In this document: piece after piece, positions 34,201 through 45,494 of the stretch | Position numbering within the stretch: the first letter of the stretch is position 1 | Layout of the letters: each line of letters starts with the position of its first letter | NCBI GenBank assembly: GCA_021495925.1 | Contig: JAKEKT010000077.1 | Location: 62,001 to 126,000 of the forward strand | Source of the DNA: Diplodia intermedia | Lineage: Eukaryota; Ascomycota; Dothideomycetes; Botryosphaeriales; Botryosphaeriaceae | Reading direction: 5' to 3' | Length of the DNA: 64,000 nucleotides | Made by a program: the position numbers and the translations under genes | The notes under the pieces: generated by a model | The model's database searches: none | What the model saw: the letters and a program-made list of their open reading frames with translations, nothing else | What the model was told of the DNA's origin: nothing

Positions 34201-35639
34201 ACGTGAAGCATCTTCCAACAACGTCTCGAGAGGGGTAAGCCCCGATTCCCTACCGTCTCCGTCGATGAGTTGCCGGAGCGTAGGATCGAAGGATCGACGA
34301 TAGTATGTTCGAGTACGTCCAGGCTGCGGAGGCGGTAGCGGACGTCGAGGCCGGCGCCCCTCCTTGCCCGCCTTGACGGCCTGCTTGAGGCGGCTCATGC
34401 GCTTGCTGGCGGCGGGGCGCCATCCGGCCGTGAAGGTGAAACTCACGCGGTGGGCATTTCATCAAGATGTCCCGGCGCCGCTTGCACCTCTGCAGCGTAG
34501 GTGCTCTCAAGTCTGCCTTGACCGTACCGCCACTTCCCTCCGCCTCAAATCGCTTCACGGAGAAGAATATCACCACCCCTGTGCTGCCCGTCTCTGACCA
34601 TAGTCGCCAATCCTCTCGGGGGCAGCTCTGTCAGCGCAGTGACGATAACACGACGCCCGAACTAGAGTCCGCAGTCAACAGCCAAAGTCACGGTCGCATG
34701 CAGCGAACGAAGAGACGCGACGCGACGCGACGCCGCGCCCGCCGCCGCCGCTCGTCCGGAAACCGCGATCCGGTAGAACCGCCAGGCGCAAAAAAATCCG
34801 TGACACCTTGGCTGATCACAGACGGCGGAGGCCCCCCGTTGCCGAAGCTGGTTGGGAGGAGGATCAGCGGCTAGGTTGGACCCAGACCGTCTGTTCGCCC
34901 CAGCACGGGCGCGACTGTCCGCGAGATGTTGTTCGCCTGCGCCTGCCTGGCTGGGTGCGACGGTGGTGGCCGCTGCTGATGACCCGACACTGGCAGAGAG
35001 GGGAGCAGGCTCGGACGCGGACGCGGGCGTGCCGTGCCGCCCAGCACGACCAACCGCATGGGCTGTCTGAGGCAATGCCGTTGCGGAGGCTGGCTGCTGC
35101 CCGGGCGTGGCGGTCAACGCCGTACGTAGTACCGGGGCGTGAGGAGCCCGGGTCGGAGCGGCAGCGGCAGTGGTGGTGGCAGCGGCGCGTTAACCTCTCT
35201 CTCTCTCTCTCTCTCTCGCGGCGAGCAAGACGCGCCAGGTACGCGCGAGGGTTTCGGTGTGTGAGGCGAGCTGCTGAGCTTGCGGGTCGAAGACGGCGGA
35301 GGGACAGAGTCACTGACGAGCGGCATGGCATGGCATAGCGGGTGGGGCTGCTTCAGGTCTTCTTCGGTGAGCACGACGCGCTGGACGCAGGCAAGGCGCA
35401 TCGGCCACCTGCTGGCGCAAGGCGAGCTGGTGGGACACGCAGGTCAGAGACGGCAGAGTCAGTCGCGTGCGGAGCGCAGACGGAGGGAGGGAGCGGCGTC
35501 AGGATCTTTTTAACTCAATCTCTCCTCCTCGCTGAGAGTCTCTTCGCTCAATCGCCAGCCAGCTCTCTTAGCTCAATCTCTTCCTCGATCACCGGCGCAA
35601 GGCCGATGAGATCAACGAAAAGAGAAAAAAAAAGTTGAA
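34201..35639. other. Intergenic, no recognised gene; contains a (CT)n microsatellite
   Basis: 35195-35216 is an uninterrupted CT repeat. Open frames on both strands at 34467-35513 are Arg-rich shadows of GC-rich sequence. Confidence 0.4.
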
Positions 35640-35827
35640 GTTCGCGTCACCCCGAGGCAGTGCAATACAAGGGACACCGTGCCATAGAGGACATGAGCGG
35701 AGCCCAGCGGCCCTCAGGCGGTTTCCAAAAACTAGTTTAATCTAAGGGCCCCCGTAGGGGCGTTCCAGAGATTAAACTGAAAAGAACAGCCACTTCACTT
35801 GATCTAAGCCAAAAGGCAAAGAGAGCT
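35640..35827 (-). ncRNA. U2 spliceosomal snRNA-like gene with altered branch-point recognition sequence
   Basis: The minus strand from about 35827 reads CTCTCTTTGCCTTTTGGCTT, then AGATCAAGTG, then CTGTTCTTTTCAGTTTAATC and TCTG. This is the near-universal 5' half of U2: stem I, the branch-point region and the start of stem II. It is followed by a GC stem-loop (CGCCCCTACGGGGGC), TTAGATTAAA, a probable Sm site (TAGTTTTTGG) and 3' stem-loops; the exact 3' end is uncertain. The branch-point region reads GTGAAGTGGC where U2 normally has GTGTAGTATC: three substitutions inside or beside GUAGUA. A TATA-like CATATAAAAA lies about 45 bases upstream. It could be a divergent expressed variant or a U2 pseudogene; the canonical gene would then be elsewhere. 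Confidence 0.85.
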
Positions 35828-35867
35828 GAAGAAGAAAAAGAGGAGCCGGGGTCGAGGAGTCTGGGGG

Positions 35868-35877
35868 TTTTTATATG
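35868..35877 (-). promoter_or_regulatory. TATA-like box of the U2-like gene
   Basis: CATATAAAAA on the minus strand, about 45 bases before the inferred RNA 5' end, in an otherwise GC-rich stretch. Confidence 0.5.
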
Positions 35878-37314
35878 CGGCGGAAGCGGTTGAGGCGGGG
35901 CGCACGGGGCCGGCTGGCCCCACCCGTTTGGCATGGCAACGTGATGCGCTAGACCGGAAGGGGAGCGTTGGTGGTCGCGAGGGCAGCTTCGCAAGGCAGG
36001 AGCTACGTCATGGGTGGTCCCGGCGGCTGGGGACGGGAAGGAGCGGGTCGCGCGTGGAGGCCACAGGTGAGCCACTGCTCGGGCACGGTTGGCGGTGGCA
36101 GCACAGGCGACGGCATGAGGTACGGCATGAGCGACATGTTCAGCAGCATCGTGAGCAGGTGAGGACGTGGGCAACGCTGAGCACCGGCGGGATGGACGGC
36201 GGTCGCGTATGCGCCATGGCAGCCAGCACCCATGGGAGGTCGGCTCATGAACTGCGCGGCGCGCGACCGCTACACCAGGACGACTGACATACGTGTACGC
36301 ACACTGGGTGACAGGAAGATGCGCATATACTATGCGTTCCTTCGCCTACGCGCTGGCTCAACGCGACGGACGGCGCATAGCCTTGGGCGCGCGCTCAAGC
36401 TCGTTACCCGCCGCTGACGATGCCGCGACACCCAAGTTCCGCGGTCGACAGTATGGAAGCTGATCAAAGAACATGAGCCAGATCTCCAAACAATCCGTGA
36501 GCCTACTAGCCCGCCATGCAGCCATCGGAGCACTGGAGGAAAGGACGGCCATGGACGCCGACACGCTTGGGCGGGTATCTGTCCAGCAAAATAATCAAGA
36601 CGCGGGAGCAGCGGAAGCGGACGATGACATCAAAGAGACACAGTAAAGACTCCTCCGGTCGGAGCCTGGACCGTTGAGGCTTACGTCCATGTGACAGACA
36701 ATCCTGTACGTCGCACTGCTGTGGCGGCGCGCGCCTGCTGTCCGCCTCCGCACTGCCTACCTGCCAACGCAGCCCAGCGCGCGTTGCGAAAACGCGACGT
36801 GAAATACGCCAACAGCTACGCCTTCAAATTGCACATACCATTTCAGATACTCCAGTGGCACCGCTGAGCCATGGGGTCGCCGTTGGTTTGCCAGTGTCAG
36901 GTAGCTGAGCTTCATGCGCGCTGAGCCTCAGCCGAGTCCCCGCTTCCACCCCCTCACCGGGATATGCTGACATACTTTCGCAGCTCAATGACCCATGATG
37001 CGACCGAAGCTCACGAAGAGAGAGCTGCGCTGATGGTGCGGCGCGCCTGCTTTCGACCTTGCCACGCTACCGCCTCAGCCGCCTTGAACTGCCCAGTAAG
37101 GTGGATCGAATCACTTCTCCTACTCGCTCTAGGCCTTTATTGGTACACCCAAAGTGTGCTTTGGCGCTGTTGCAGGGTCTGAAATTTCTGCGCATATCGA
37201 AGTGCTCTGTTTTACGCACCTGCGCAATCGGTACTGTGGCTATGCATAGACAGCTCGGCTGCACTGGACGTCAGCCTTGCCGCAGCACTTCGAACATGTG
37301 CAACCTGACAGGAT
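35878..37314. other. Intergenic, no recognised gene
   Basis: Only short frames without motifs on either strand. Confidence 0.4.
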
Positions 37315-38169
37315 TCCAAGCCTCTCTTGCATGCCATTTCAGCCTCTTTTACGTGCCAAATCATCTGACGTGGCTTTGAAAACACCTCTACAGATGCCAC
37401 ATGGAACAACACCCATGCTTGAGATGCTGCACTACCTTCGATAGTGAGGCTGATCTGGAAACACATATGCAAGCATCAGACATGTCAATCACGTCAACAA
37501 CCTCTGCCACAGGTATTTGGCAAGGATACTCACGCCAAGTTGAAGAAAAGGGCGAGTAAGAAATCGGATGAAGAGAAGTGGACTGGCATATATCAAACTC
37601 TTTTCCCTGAAGATGCAAGCATCCCGTTGCCCTGTAAGTAACCCAAGGCTTTTGTTGCCGCATGATGATGGGATAATTCTTTGCGCCAGACCATGATGAA
37701 CTTTCTTTGGTCGAATACCTGGAAGGCTACCAGTGACGGCGTACTTCTAAACTCCCCACGGCACATTCGATCAAGCTGGCGTCCGCAACAGGCCACATTG
37801 TCAGACCCGACGCTGCGAAACATTGCTGAGCGTCAAGCACCTATCAACGATACCATTAGCATCAACTACGACGACCAATTCGGTGCAATCTCACCCACTC
37901 CTCATTGTATTGGTGCGAATCCAAGCATGCATCAATCTGCTGAATATCAGGCTTGGTGGCCGTCCGAAGGCAGCTCTGAAGCTGCTCAAGCAGTCTTTCC
38001 CTCAACAGACCCTCAGTTCATGCTGATGCTACCGAGATCACCTGAGAACTTGGTACCTCCATGGAACACCTACCATCCCTCGGCTCCAATTACGATGGAT
38101 GATGCGGACTTCGTCACGGGCATGTATGCAGTTACTGGCCCGCCCTCGGGACACGCGTTCCCATTGTAG
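37315..38169 (+). pseudogene. Degenerate C2H2 finger family, copy 2 (pseudogene)
   Basis: Family landmarks appear in order but not in one frame. A possible ACHF relic of the first finger is followed by an in-frame stop and an apparently collapsed intron, then KHLYRCHMEQHPCLRCCTTF. A frameshift between HMQASD and CQSRQQ (about 37478) is best explained by a 2-bp loss. Then come KKRASKKSDEEKWTGIYQTLFPEDASIPLP and an intact GTAAGT donor at the conserved phase-1 site. The joined frame (YHDELSLVEYLEGYQ) hits a stop at once, while the tail (ending DDADFVTGMYAVTGPP) continues in another frame and resembles the copy 1 tail. Several independent lesions support a pseudogene over a missed intron. Confidence 0.7.
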
Positions 38170-39973
38170 TGGTCAACAACAACTGTCTGAAGACGTTTTT
38201 TCGTACCAGAGCTTTGGTTTTCATTTACTTTCTAATCAGAGTTCCTTCATAGCGTGGTATTGTGGTTGAGGATTTTTCTACTAGTATGTCCCGGAATCAA
38301 GCATAATTTAACACACCTTGGAGGTTGCAATGACACCGTCAGTTACAGGAATCTCTGAGCTTCCAGAAGCAGCTTTAATGCCTCTGGGCTCCTCAATCGT
38401 GCTCCGTGGGATGTCGGGATGACTCTCGTTGAAAATTCCTTTGCCTTCCAGCAAAAGGTGAAAGCTGCAAAGCCTCTTCATGCCGTATGTAGGTTGAACG
38501 GTTGTCTGTTCATTTGGGTGCGTGCAATTCGATTGATGCTTTACAGGCAACCGCGCGCGCGATTGGCTCAGCACGGACGATCAGACATCCCAGCCGTACG
38601 CAGGCAATGTGCACCTGTGATGATCCTCCCGTGCGGGACCTAATTTCAAGTTTGCGTTTTAGTGAACGCGTCTTGGTCAAGACATTGTGACGTGTTATGG
38701 TGAGGTGTCTTGCCGACTGGAGCCCTGTGTAACGGCCAAAAATTCGATAGGTGATCCTGAATGAACGAACATGGAGGCCCCATTGGAGCCTATGTTTGCT
38801 TTCAGGGTGTCGCATCCCGCTTGACTTGCATAGAGCCCCCGTCGAAGCCGCTCTGCAACGGTTCAAGCTGCCAATCCGGGGTGTGGTTGCCAAGTGAAGC
38901 CAGAGATTTTCGCAAAGCTTGTCCCCTCGAAAAGCTTTGCATGGAGGTGCAAAGATGTGTACCTCACTGACGTCATTAACGCTGGGCTGACGCAACTGTT
39001 CGCTTCGCGATATCTAGAGGGGGTGTGGGGGCGGCCGGCCGGACGCTGTCGTTGCCTGTTTTGCCCCAACTCTTCACCCCAATTCCACGCGCCAAACCCT
39101 CCCAACTTCGGGCTCTCATCGTACACCCCAGACTTGTCTCAATACATGGAATCCTAGCTCGAGAAGCCTCGTCGACAGCCTCACTTCGGGCGGGTATTCA
39201 CGGAACGATCTCGACGCCCACGGTCCGACCATTCGACACGAAACATCGACAACCCGAGGGACCGACAGCCAGTCGAATCGGCGAGGCGGACGGAGAGCGC
39301 AATTGCGTTGAAACACCTGAGGTTTGTCGGGAACGAGGGCACGGCCCGGTCGCTTTAAAGAAGACACCTGCCAGCGGCGGTGTCGGCTCCCTACCTACGT
39401 GGCAGGAAAGGACAGGACAAGCACGTCGCCGGTGCAATGTGATATCATAAGAGTCTTGGAACCGGCCCAATGGTAGGCATGCGTGTCTATGAGCCCACCC
39501 ACTCCCCCGCATACGCTGACATGCCATTAAGGGACCTCTCCTTTCATCCGGCACTCGATCCGCTGATCCAATGCTTCCGGAGCCTGCACGCAGTGCGCCC
39601 TCCCCGATCTACATCCCTCTTTCAGTTTCTCGACGAGGCATCCAGAGGTATGCCATATTGATATCAGAGCCAAGGGGGTATATGGACAAGTCGTGTCAAG
39701 GTTACAAGTCCACCCAACCAGAGGACTCACTCTGTAACATGCACGTCAGTGCGTCATGCATCTGCATTCCTACCCGAAGACGTTGTCACTTCTTGGTTGG
39801 GCAGCAACGCCGGCATTTAACAGGAGTGGTCTCCCTGCTTTACACGCCGTGGAAAGCTTCTCCGATCTGGGCACCGTGAGAGACGCCTGCAGTCGATTGC
39901 TTTTCTCTTCGTTTAAAAGTAGGTATCTCCTGTCATCTTGGTTAAGCAAGCAAATGTGATTACTTACGCAGAA
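38170..39973. other. Intergenic, no recognised gene
   Basis: Short frames only. Possible further 5' exons of copy 3 just before 39974 cannot be excluded, since an acceptor-like TTACGCAG directly precedes its ATG. Confidence 0.4.
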
Positions 39974-41245
39974 ATGACAGACGGGCATTGTCACCGATCA
40001 CTCAGACCGTCAATCTCGGAGCACTCAGATGCTCCTTCTGATAGTCAGTCGCTGTCGGCTACAGTTCAACACATGGAAGCGCCCAACTAATTGTTCTCAA
40101 TCATAGCTACTCCGCGATCGACCGCTCAGCGGTTCGCCTGTCCCTACAAGAAGAGACTATCACAGCACGAATCTCTTCCGAACTCCTGTGCCCATGGGTA
40201 CCCGAACGTCTCTCGCCTAAAGTAAGCCGAAATCAGCGTACTTCAATACATAAGTAATAACTCCGTTCCAGAGAGCATCTGTTCAGACAGCACGGTCATC
40301 AGTTTCAATGTGGAAAGTGCTATGTGGACTTCGCTAAAGACAGTGCCGCGTTTGAGCAACACCGAGCGTCACACGGAGCTTGCAAGCCGTGCGCAGAGCC
40401 AGATTCGAAGACATTCGCAAGGGACATATGGGATCAATTGAAAAAGAGGTCCAGTTGTCGGAAGCCCGAGGATGACAAATGGCATGATGTGTACAAGATC
40501 CTCTTCCCAGATGCGATGAACGCATCCGACATTCCATCCCCGTGTAAGTAGATTGGTTACCTGAGCTTTTCGATGTCTTTGTATTAGCCTACTGACTCTA
40601 TTTCATCCAGACTACGGCAGCAATACTGCTGATCTAGGGTCTGCTTCCCGGCAACTACTGGAGATGATCAAGACAGAACTTGGCGCATCGTCCATTCCTG
40701 AGCATTGCCACGACAAAATCGTTGAGCTCATAAGCGCATGTCTCAATAGCCACACCTACCAGAGTCAACAACACCCTTCACTGTGCATAGATGGCCAAAA
40801 TGAGGGTGGAAATATCATCCCCAGGCCTCTCCCCACAGGCGACGATACTGGAAGGGTGGTCGGCTCGAGTTACCCGATGCGGTATGTTCTGCATGGTCCT
40901 GGCGGTTCCACCAATGCTTGGTCTGGGCCCGAGCATCCTCTGCCCGTGCCCGGCATTTGGACCCAATCTTCGGCCTTCGGAACCAGCCACTCGACCCTAA
41001 CTCAGCTAGAAAATACCATGGATGGCACACAGCCCGCTCCCGGCATGAATCATTGGATGCCCCAACAAGGCGAACGCTCAAATGCGCATTCCGAAGGGTG
41101 GGCGCGTTTCGAGTTTGGTCAGCGCCGTGATCCGCGACCAGCGTTTGCCACCAATCAACATGGATACTCACCACACCAGGGTGCTCGGCCCGAAGAGTAT
41201 TGCCTTGAGGAGGGTGGAGAGGAGCAAGGCTGGGATGAGAACTGA
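39974..41245 (+). CDS. Degenerate C2H2 finger protein, fungal PSPY family, copy 3
   Basis: Exons 39974-40043, 40107-40221, 40272-40543 and 40611-41245 give 363 aa, with introns of 63 (GTCAGT), 50 (GTAAGC) and 67 nt (GTAAGT). Landmarks: QRFACPYKKRLSQHE; NVSRLK joined across intron 2 to EHLFRQHGHQFQCGKCYVDF (CxxC...H); a DQLKKRSS basic segment; DDKWHDVYKILFPDAMNASDIPSP joined across intron 3 to YYG; the helical SRQLLEMIKTELG...HDKIVELISACLNSH; then a Gly/Pro/Asn-rich tail ending acidic (EEGGEEQGWDEN). Introns 2 and 3 sit in the same codons and phases as in copies 1 and 4. The start is tentative because the first exon is short. Presumed nuclear; no direct function known. Confidence 0.8.
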
Positions 41246-42299
41246 TTTGGAATCGGATTGTGCCAATGATCTTGGATATTCCTTTTTTTGGATTCACAAA
41301 CGGCGGCTATTGGATAGGGGATCTTCCCTCTCTGTCGTTTTTTTCACCAACCACCGTCGTGTCTATCTTACGGCTGTTATTTCGGAGGATTTTGATGATC
41401 TTGCTGTCCATATATACACAAATTGTCCGGGCCGGTCCCTGCAGACAACGAGAAGACATTCAAGATGCGTGCTTTGTTTTGGACATAGGCAACCACCAGC
41501 AGAAGCAGCGCCTCGTGCCCATCAACGCCCACACGCACCGCGGTGGCTGAGCATGGCGGCAAGCCATGGCTGTGGGGCCGACGCATGCACGTCGTCGAAA
41601 GTGGAAGAAGCGCGGAGGCCGCACCGGCTGCCTTCCGCTCTAGCGTCTGCCTCGTCCGTTGCGGCCCCCAAACGATGCCTTGCCGCAGCCGTGCAGTTAG
41701 CGATAACGCATCCGGCTGCCGATGTGGTGTTCCCACATGCACGCCGAGCCCGATTGCGGCCGCCGGACGCTCCAGCTGAGGCGCGCGCATGATCAGCCGC
41801 CACGCTGGCAGTGCCCCTCGAGGCGGCGCGCGGCGTACGTCTTCCTCCCCCCCCCCTTGCGCGGCTGCGCATGTGCATTGCGCAAGCGGATTTTTTGGGT
41901 GGGTGCCAGGTCGTGAGCATTTCTCGTTCGCAGCATAAAATGTGGTTGTCTGCTCGCGTTTTTCGTCAATTGCCTTCGACAGCATGTTCTACCTTCCCAA
42001 AACTCTTTTGACCTACGGCCTATCTTCAAGCTTGTTTTCTTGCCACCGGTTTGGTTGATGAGACAGTCGGAGCATGTCGGGGAACATTGAGTGCCATCAA
42101 AAACGACAGATTCTTGTTCTTTTGCTGATAATTTCTTCCCCGGAGTCCAGGAATTGACAAAACTCGACCAATTGCTCAGTCGGCACGGACACCATTGAAT
42201 TGCTCCATCTCAGTCGTGAGAGAATCCTACGGTCCGAGTCGTTCCAGCCACTGTCGCTGAAACCTACCAAAGCCTCCAGAAGCTCTCAAAGTGCTACAG
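41246..42299. other. Intergenic, no recognised gene
   Basis: Mixed T-rich 3' flank of copy 3 followed by GC-rich sequence with short frames on both strands; no motif. Confidence 0.4.
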
Positions 42300-42540
42300 C
42301 AAAACAAATTCCGTTGCGCGGGTATCTTTGCCGACGCAGCCATATACGGTTTCCCAATTGGGATACGAAAGTGCTGTTGAACTTTGGTGCTGCTCGGAAT
42401 CAAGATAAGGCTCTTGCGAAACAACACGAAAAGAGTGAATGGACTGACCACAGGACCATAACGTACATGAGGCTCTTCGCATCGATCGGGCCACCATCCA
42501 GTTCTACACGTGGGATACTCACCTCTGCTACAGGTGACAG
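42300..42540 (+). pseudogene. Possible relic of the degenerate C2H2 finger family, copy 5
   Basis: One frame reads RGYLCRRSHIRFPNWDTKV, then DKALAKQHEKSEWTDH, then TYMRLFASIGPPSSS. The spacing resembles the family's finger, basic linker and KWxxIYxxLFP...PSP blocks, but residue identity is low, the second finger Cys is missing, and no first-finger exon is seen. It lies between intact copies 3 and 4. Weak; could be chance. Confidence 0.3.
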
Positions 42541-43688
42541 CTCGACCCATGCGGACGCGGAGCACTGCTAGAATTTTAACAAAGGCATTGTGCAACAACG
42601 TCCTGCTGTCTATCCCTCTCCACTATGACATGTGTGTTTGTGATACTAATTACCGCGTAGGTGCACAAGTGCCAGATCCTGACGCTGGTGTCTTCATGTT
42701 CCTGACCTTCCGCCCAATGGTATCATGAAGGACATTATGTAAGCGGAAATTCCTCATAGCGGTCGGCGATATGTATCATTGCTATCAGAGAGTTGTTGGT
42801 CATTGTCAACACCTTTGATTGGCAGAGATACTTAACTTGGGATTCATTGTTTGAAAGCGAAAGTAGACAAACCCGGGATGACTGGTTTTGGATATTCACT
42901 TAACCTTGTATATCATTCGTCATGCGGCGGGTTTAGATTGCCGCACCAGGCAACCAGCTGCGTCATAATGCAATGAAATGATCATTGGAGAGGTCCAAAA
43001 GCGCTGAGCCCCTTCAAGTGCCGGGGCTGTCGTCAAAGTGCACAGCCTGTTTGCAGATCTCCAGGCAGAAAGAGGTTCACCGGGCTGCAGAACGCTTGGC
43101 CCGGGCGAAGCAGGAACTACTGCTGCATAGCGGTAAGAGCGGCACCAGTCATGATTCGGCAAATCATGCAGGATACATGCGCCCCGGCGGGCTCCGGTCC
43201 GCAGATTCTGCCTCGAAGCTGCCGTGATGCAAAAGCACGGACGAGGAGACGCAAGATGTTGTTACAGAGTATTTCCCGCGTGAAATGCCTGCCAGTAAAC
43301 TCGAAACACCGGTATCCACGTGTGCGCGGCGTGCGCGGTGTGGGCGTGTGACTCCGCTGAGCCAACGCTCCGTTGCGCAATCCAGCCGATGCGATTTCAG
43401 CCTCATGGTAAATAAGTATCGTCGCCACCCCAGCGGTGGCTGCATGCTTCGAGTCTACCGTTTCTCGCCAGATTAATCCGCCCTTGGTCTATGGTGGGCG
43501 CCCCCTTTGTGCTATTGGAGAATACTTGGAACGGGCGACGCTGCCACACCCTCCGCCCCTCACTGTACCTTCCTGATCCCACCACTGCTCCGAATCTGTA
43601 GCCCACCATAACCCCGCTTTGGTCAAGGGATCTACCGCATCTGCCACACCAGCCGGCTCCACGCCACGTCCCACAACGTACCTGCCGC
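42541..43688. other. Intergenic, no recognised gene
   Basis: Short frames without recognisable motifs up to the start of copy 4. Confidence 0.4.
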
Positions 43689-44994
43689 ATGAACTACCAG
43701 GAGAACTTTGGGTTTAGACCGCAAGGTAGTCACGATTCAGCTCGAGGCACCCGCCGCCGGAGCTGTTCCGATTTGCTCGCACCCCCAGCATCGTCCGGCC
43801 AGGGTGCCCGCCCCGCTCTGAGCATAAATACCAGAGCGGCGACTACCTCGAAGCCACGCTTCGCTTGTCCTTGCCACAGGCGCTCGCCGGGTCTGGCACC
43901 CAAACAGCGGTCTTGCGTTTACCCGGGATTCAGCACCATCGCACGTTTGAAGTAAGTGTTGCGTATCTTATTGGCGAACCGCGACGCTGACGTAGCAAGG
44001 GAGCACCTGTACAGGCACCACCAGCAGCTGCGCTGTGCCCGATGCAGCGAAGGTTTCGCGGAAGCGAAAGACCTTCGTGAACACCAAGCCGCGAGAAACT
44101 CCTGCGAATTCCAAAAACACCAGTTCAACTATGGCGATGGCTTTGATCAAGAGCAAAAAGGGCGGCTGAAGAAGAGGAAGCGGACGGGCGGCACGGTGAC
44201 AGATGAGGACAAGTGGAGGGACATCTACCTGATGTTATTTCCAGGCGAGCAGGCTGTACCTGAGCCTCGTATGTTCCCCTGATCCACACCTGGATGGTTC
44301 CTGCTTTGTGGGGGAGACCAAGTGCTCACAGCTCGCAGATTCCCACGCCACGGATCTGGACGGCTTCCACAAATACTGGCAGGACAACTCGGACCGCGTC
44401 TTCCAGGAGAAGGCCAGTGAAATCCCGAATGGCTCCAGGGGCGTGCCGATGCATCTCATGAAGAAGCTCGTGGACGATATGCACGAGCAAATCCTTGAAG
44501 AGTTTCAAGCGCTGCAGCATGACGACGACCGGAGCTCCTGCACCTCGCGAGCCAGCACGCCGATGAGCAGTCCATCTCCGAGAACGCCGCTGTCCTTCGA
44601 GGACCCACCTCCCACCGCTGACAATGCCGAGCTCCACATGCCGAAGAGGAGGCGTATGGAGAATACTGAGGAGTCTAGAGAGCGTCTTTTTGGCGAGGTG
44701 ATGGAAGGGGAGGCGTATTATTCCAACCACGTCTCGATGCAGTACGGGCACCAGGGAGCCCAGCCGCCCCGGATCATCCTCTCGCCGGCCTGCGATGCTT
44801 TTGCAGAAGCCAATAGAATCATACCCCTTGGCATCCCTGATGGCGCCCAGCGCGTGCAATCCCACGTGGCCAACAACGCGATGCTTGCTCCGGACCACGC
44901 TCTTCCCACAAACCCTTCCCCCGGCATGCTAGCTTCGCAAATGGTTGATTGGTATGATCTGTTTACATTCGGTGGAAACGATTTGGGCGGTTAG
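43689..44994 (+). CDS. Degenerate C2H2 finger protein, fungal PSPY family, copy 4
   Basis: Exons 43689-43951, 44000-44268 and 44339-44994 give 395 aa. Introns are 48 nt (GTAAGT, AAG acceptor required by frame) and 70 nt (GTATGT). Landmarks: PRFACPCHRRSPG; STIARLK joined to EHLYRHHQQLRCARCSEGF (CxxC...H); EQKGRLKKRKRTGG; DEDKWRDIYLMLFPGEQAVPEP (the PSP motif has become PEP, and the following Tyr is replaced by His after splicing); then MKKLVDDMHEQILEEFQAL and a Ser/Pro-rich tail with an MPKRRRMENTEE basic patch. It lacks the separate first exon of copies 1 and 3. Presumed nuclear, function unknown. Confidence 0.82.
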
Positions 44995-45494
44995 TCTTTT
45001 TTCCTATACCAGACTTGTGGCGGCTCTTTTTGTCAATTTTCCTTCCGTTCTAGGCCTTGAAATACCAGATTGCCAATTTCCTTTGGAGTTTGTGGGGTTC
45101 CGTTGGTTTCGAGTTCTCAGACCCTGAAAAGACTGCAGAATCCAACGAAGGATGCGATGCGTACTCTTAGCTTAGGCGGCGTTCGTTAGCAATAATGGAG
45201 ACACTAGAGAGATGTGTCGTGTCGCAGCAACGAGGAGGTGAAGTTGTGAAGAGTAGCACCGAGCCTCCGCTGAAGAGCGCTCCGCCCGCGGGGGACCCGA
45301 GCGGCGCCGAGAAAAATGACGCAGCGGAGACACGCTCACCGCCTTTACCTCCACCAGACCCTAGCCCGTCTTCCCCACCGCGGTTCCTCTCTCAAAAAGT
45401 TCCCCGTCAACCACTTCCGCCCAACAAATTCCCCTATTTACCCGCCGCCACTCCCACCTCCCTCCCTGCCCTCCCCTCCAAACCGAAATCCACC

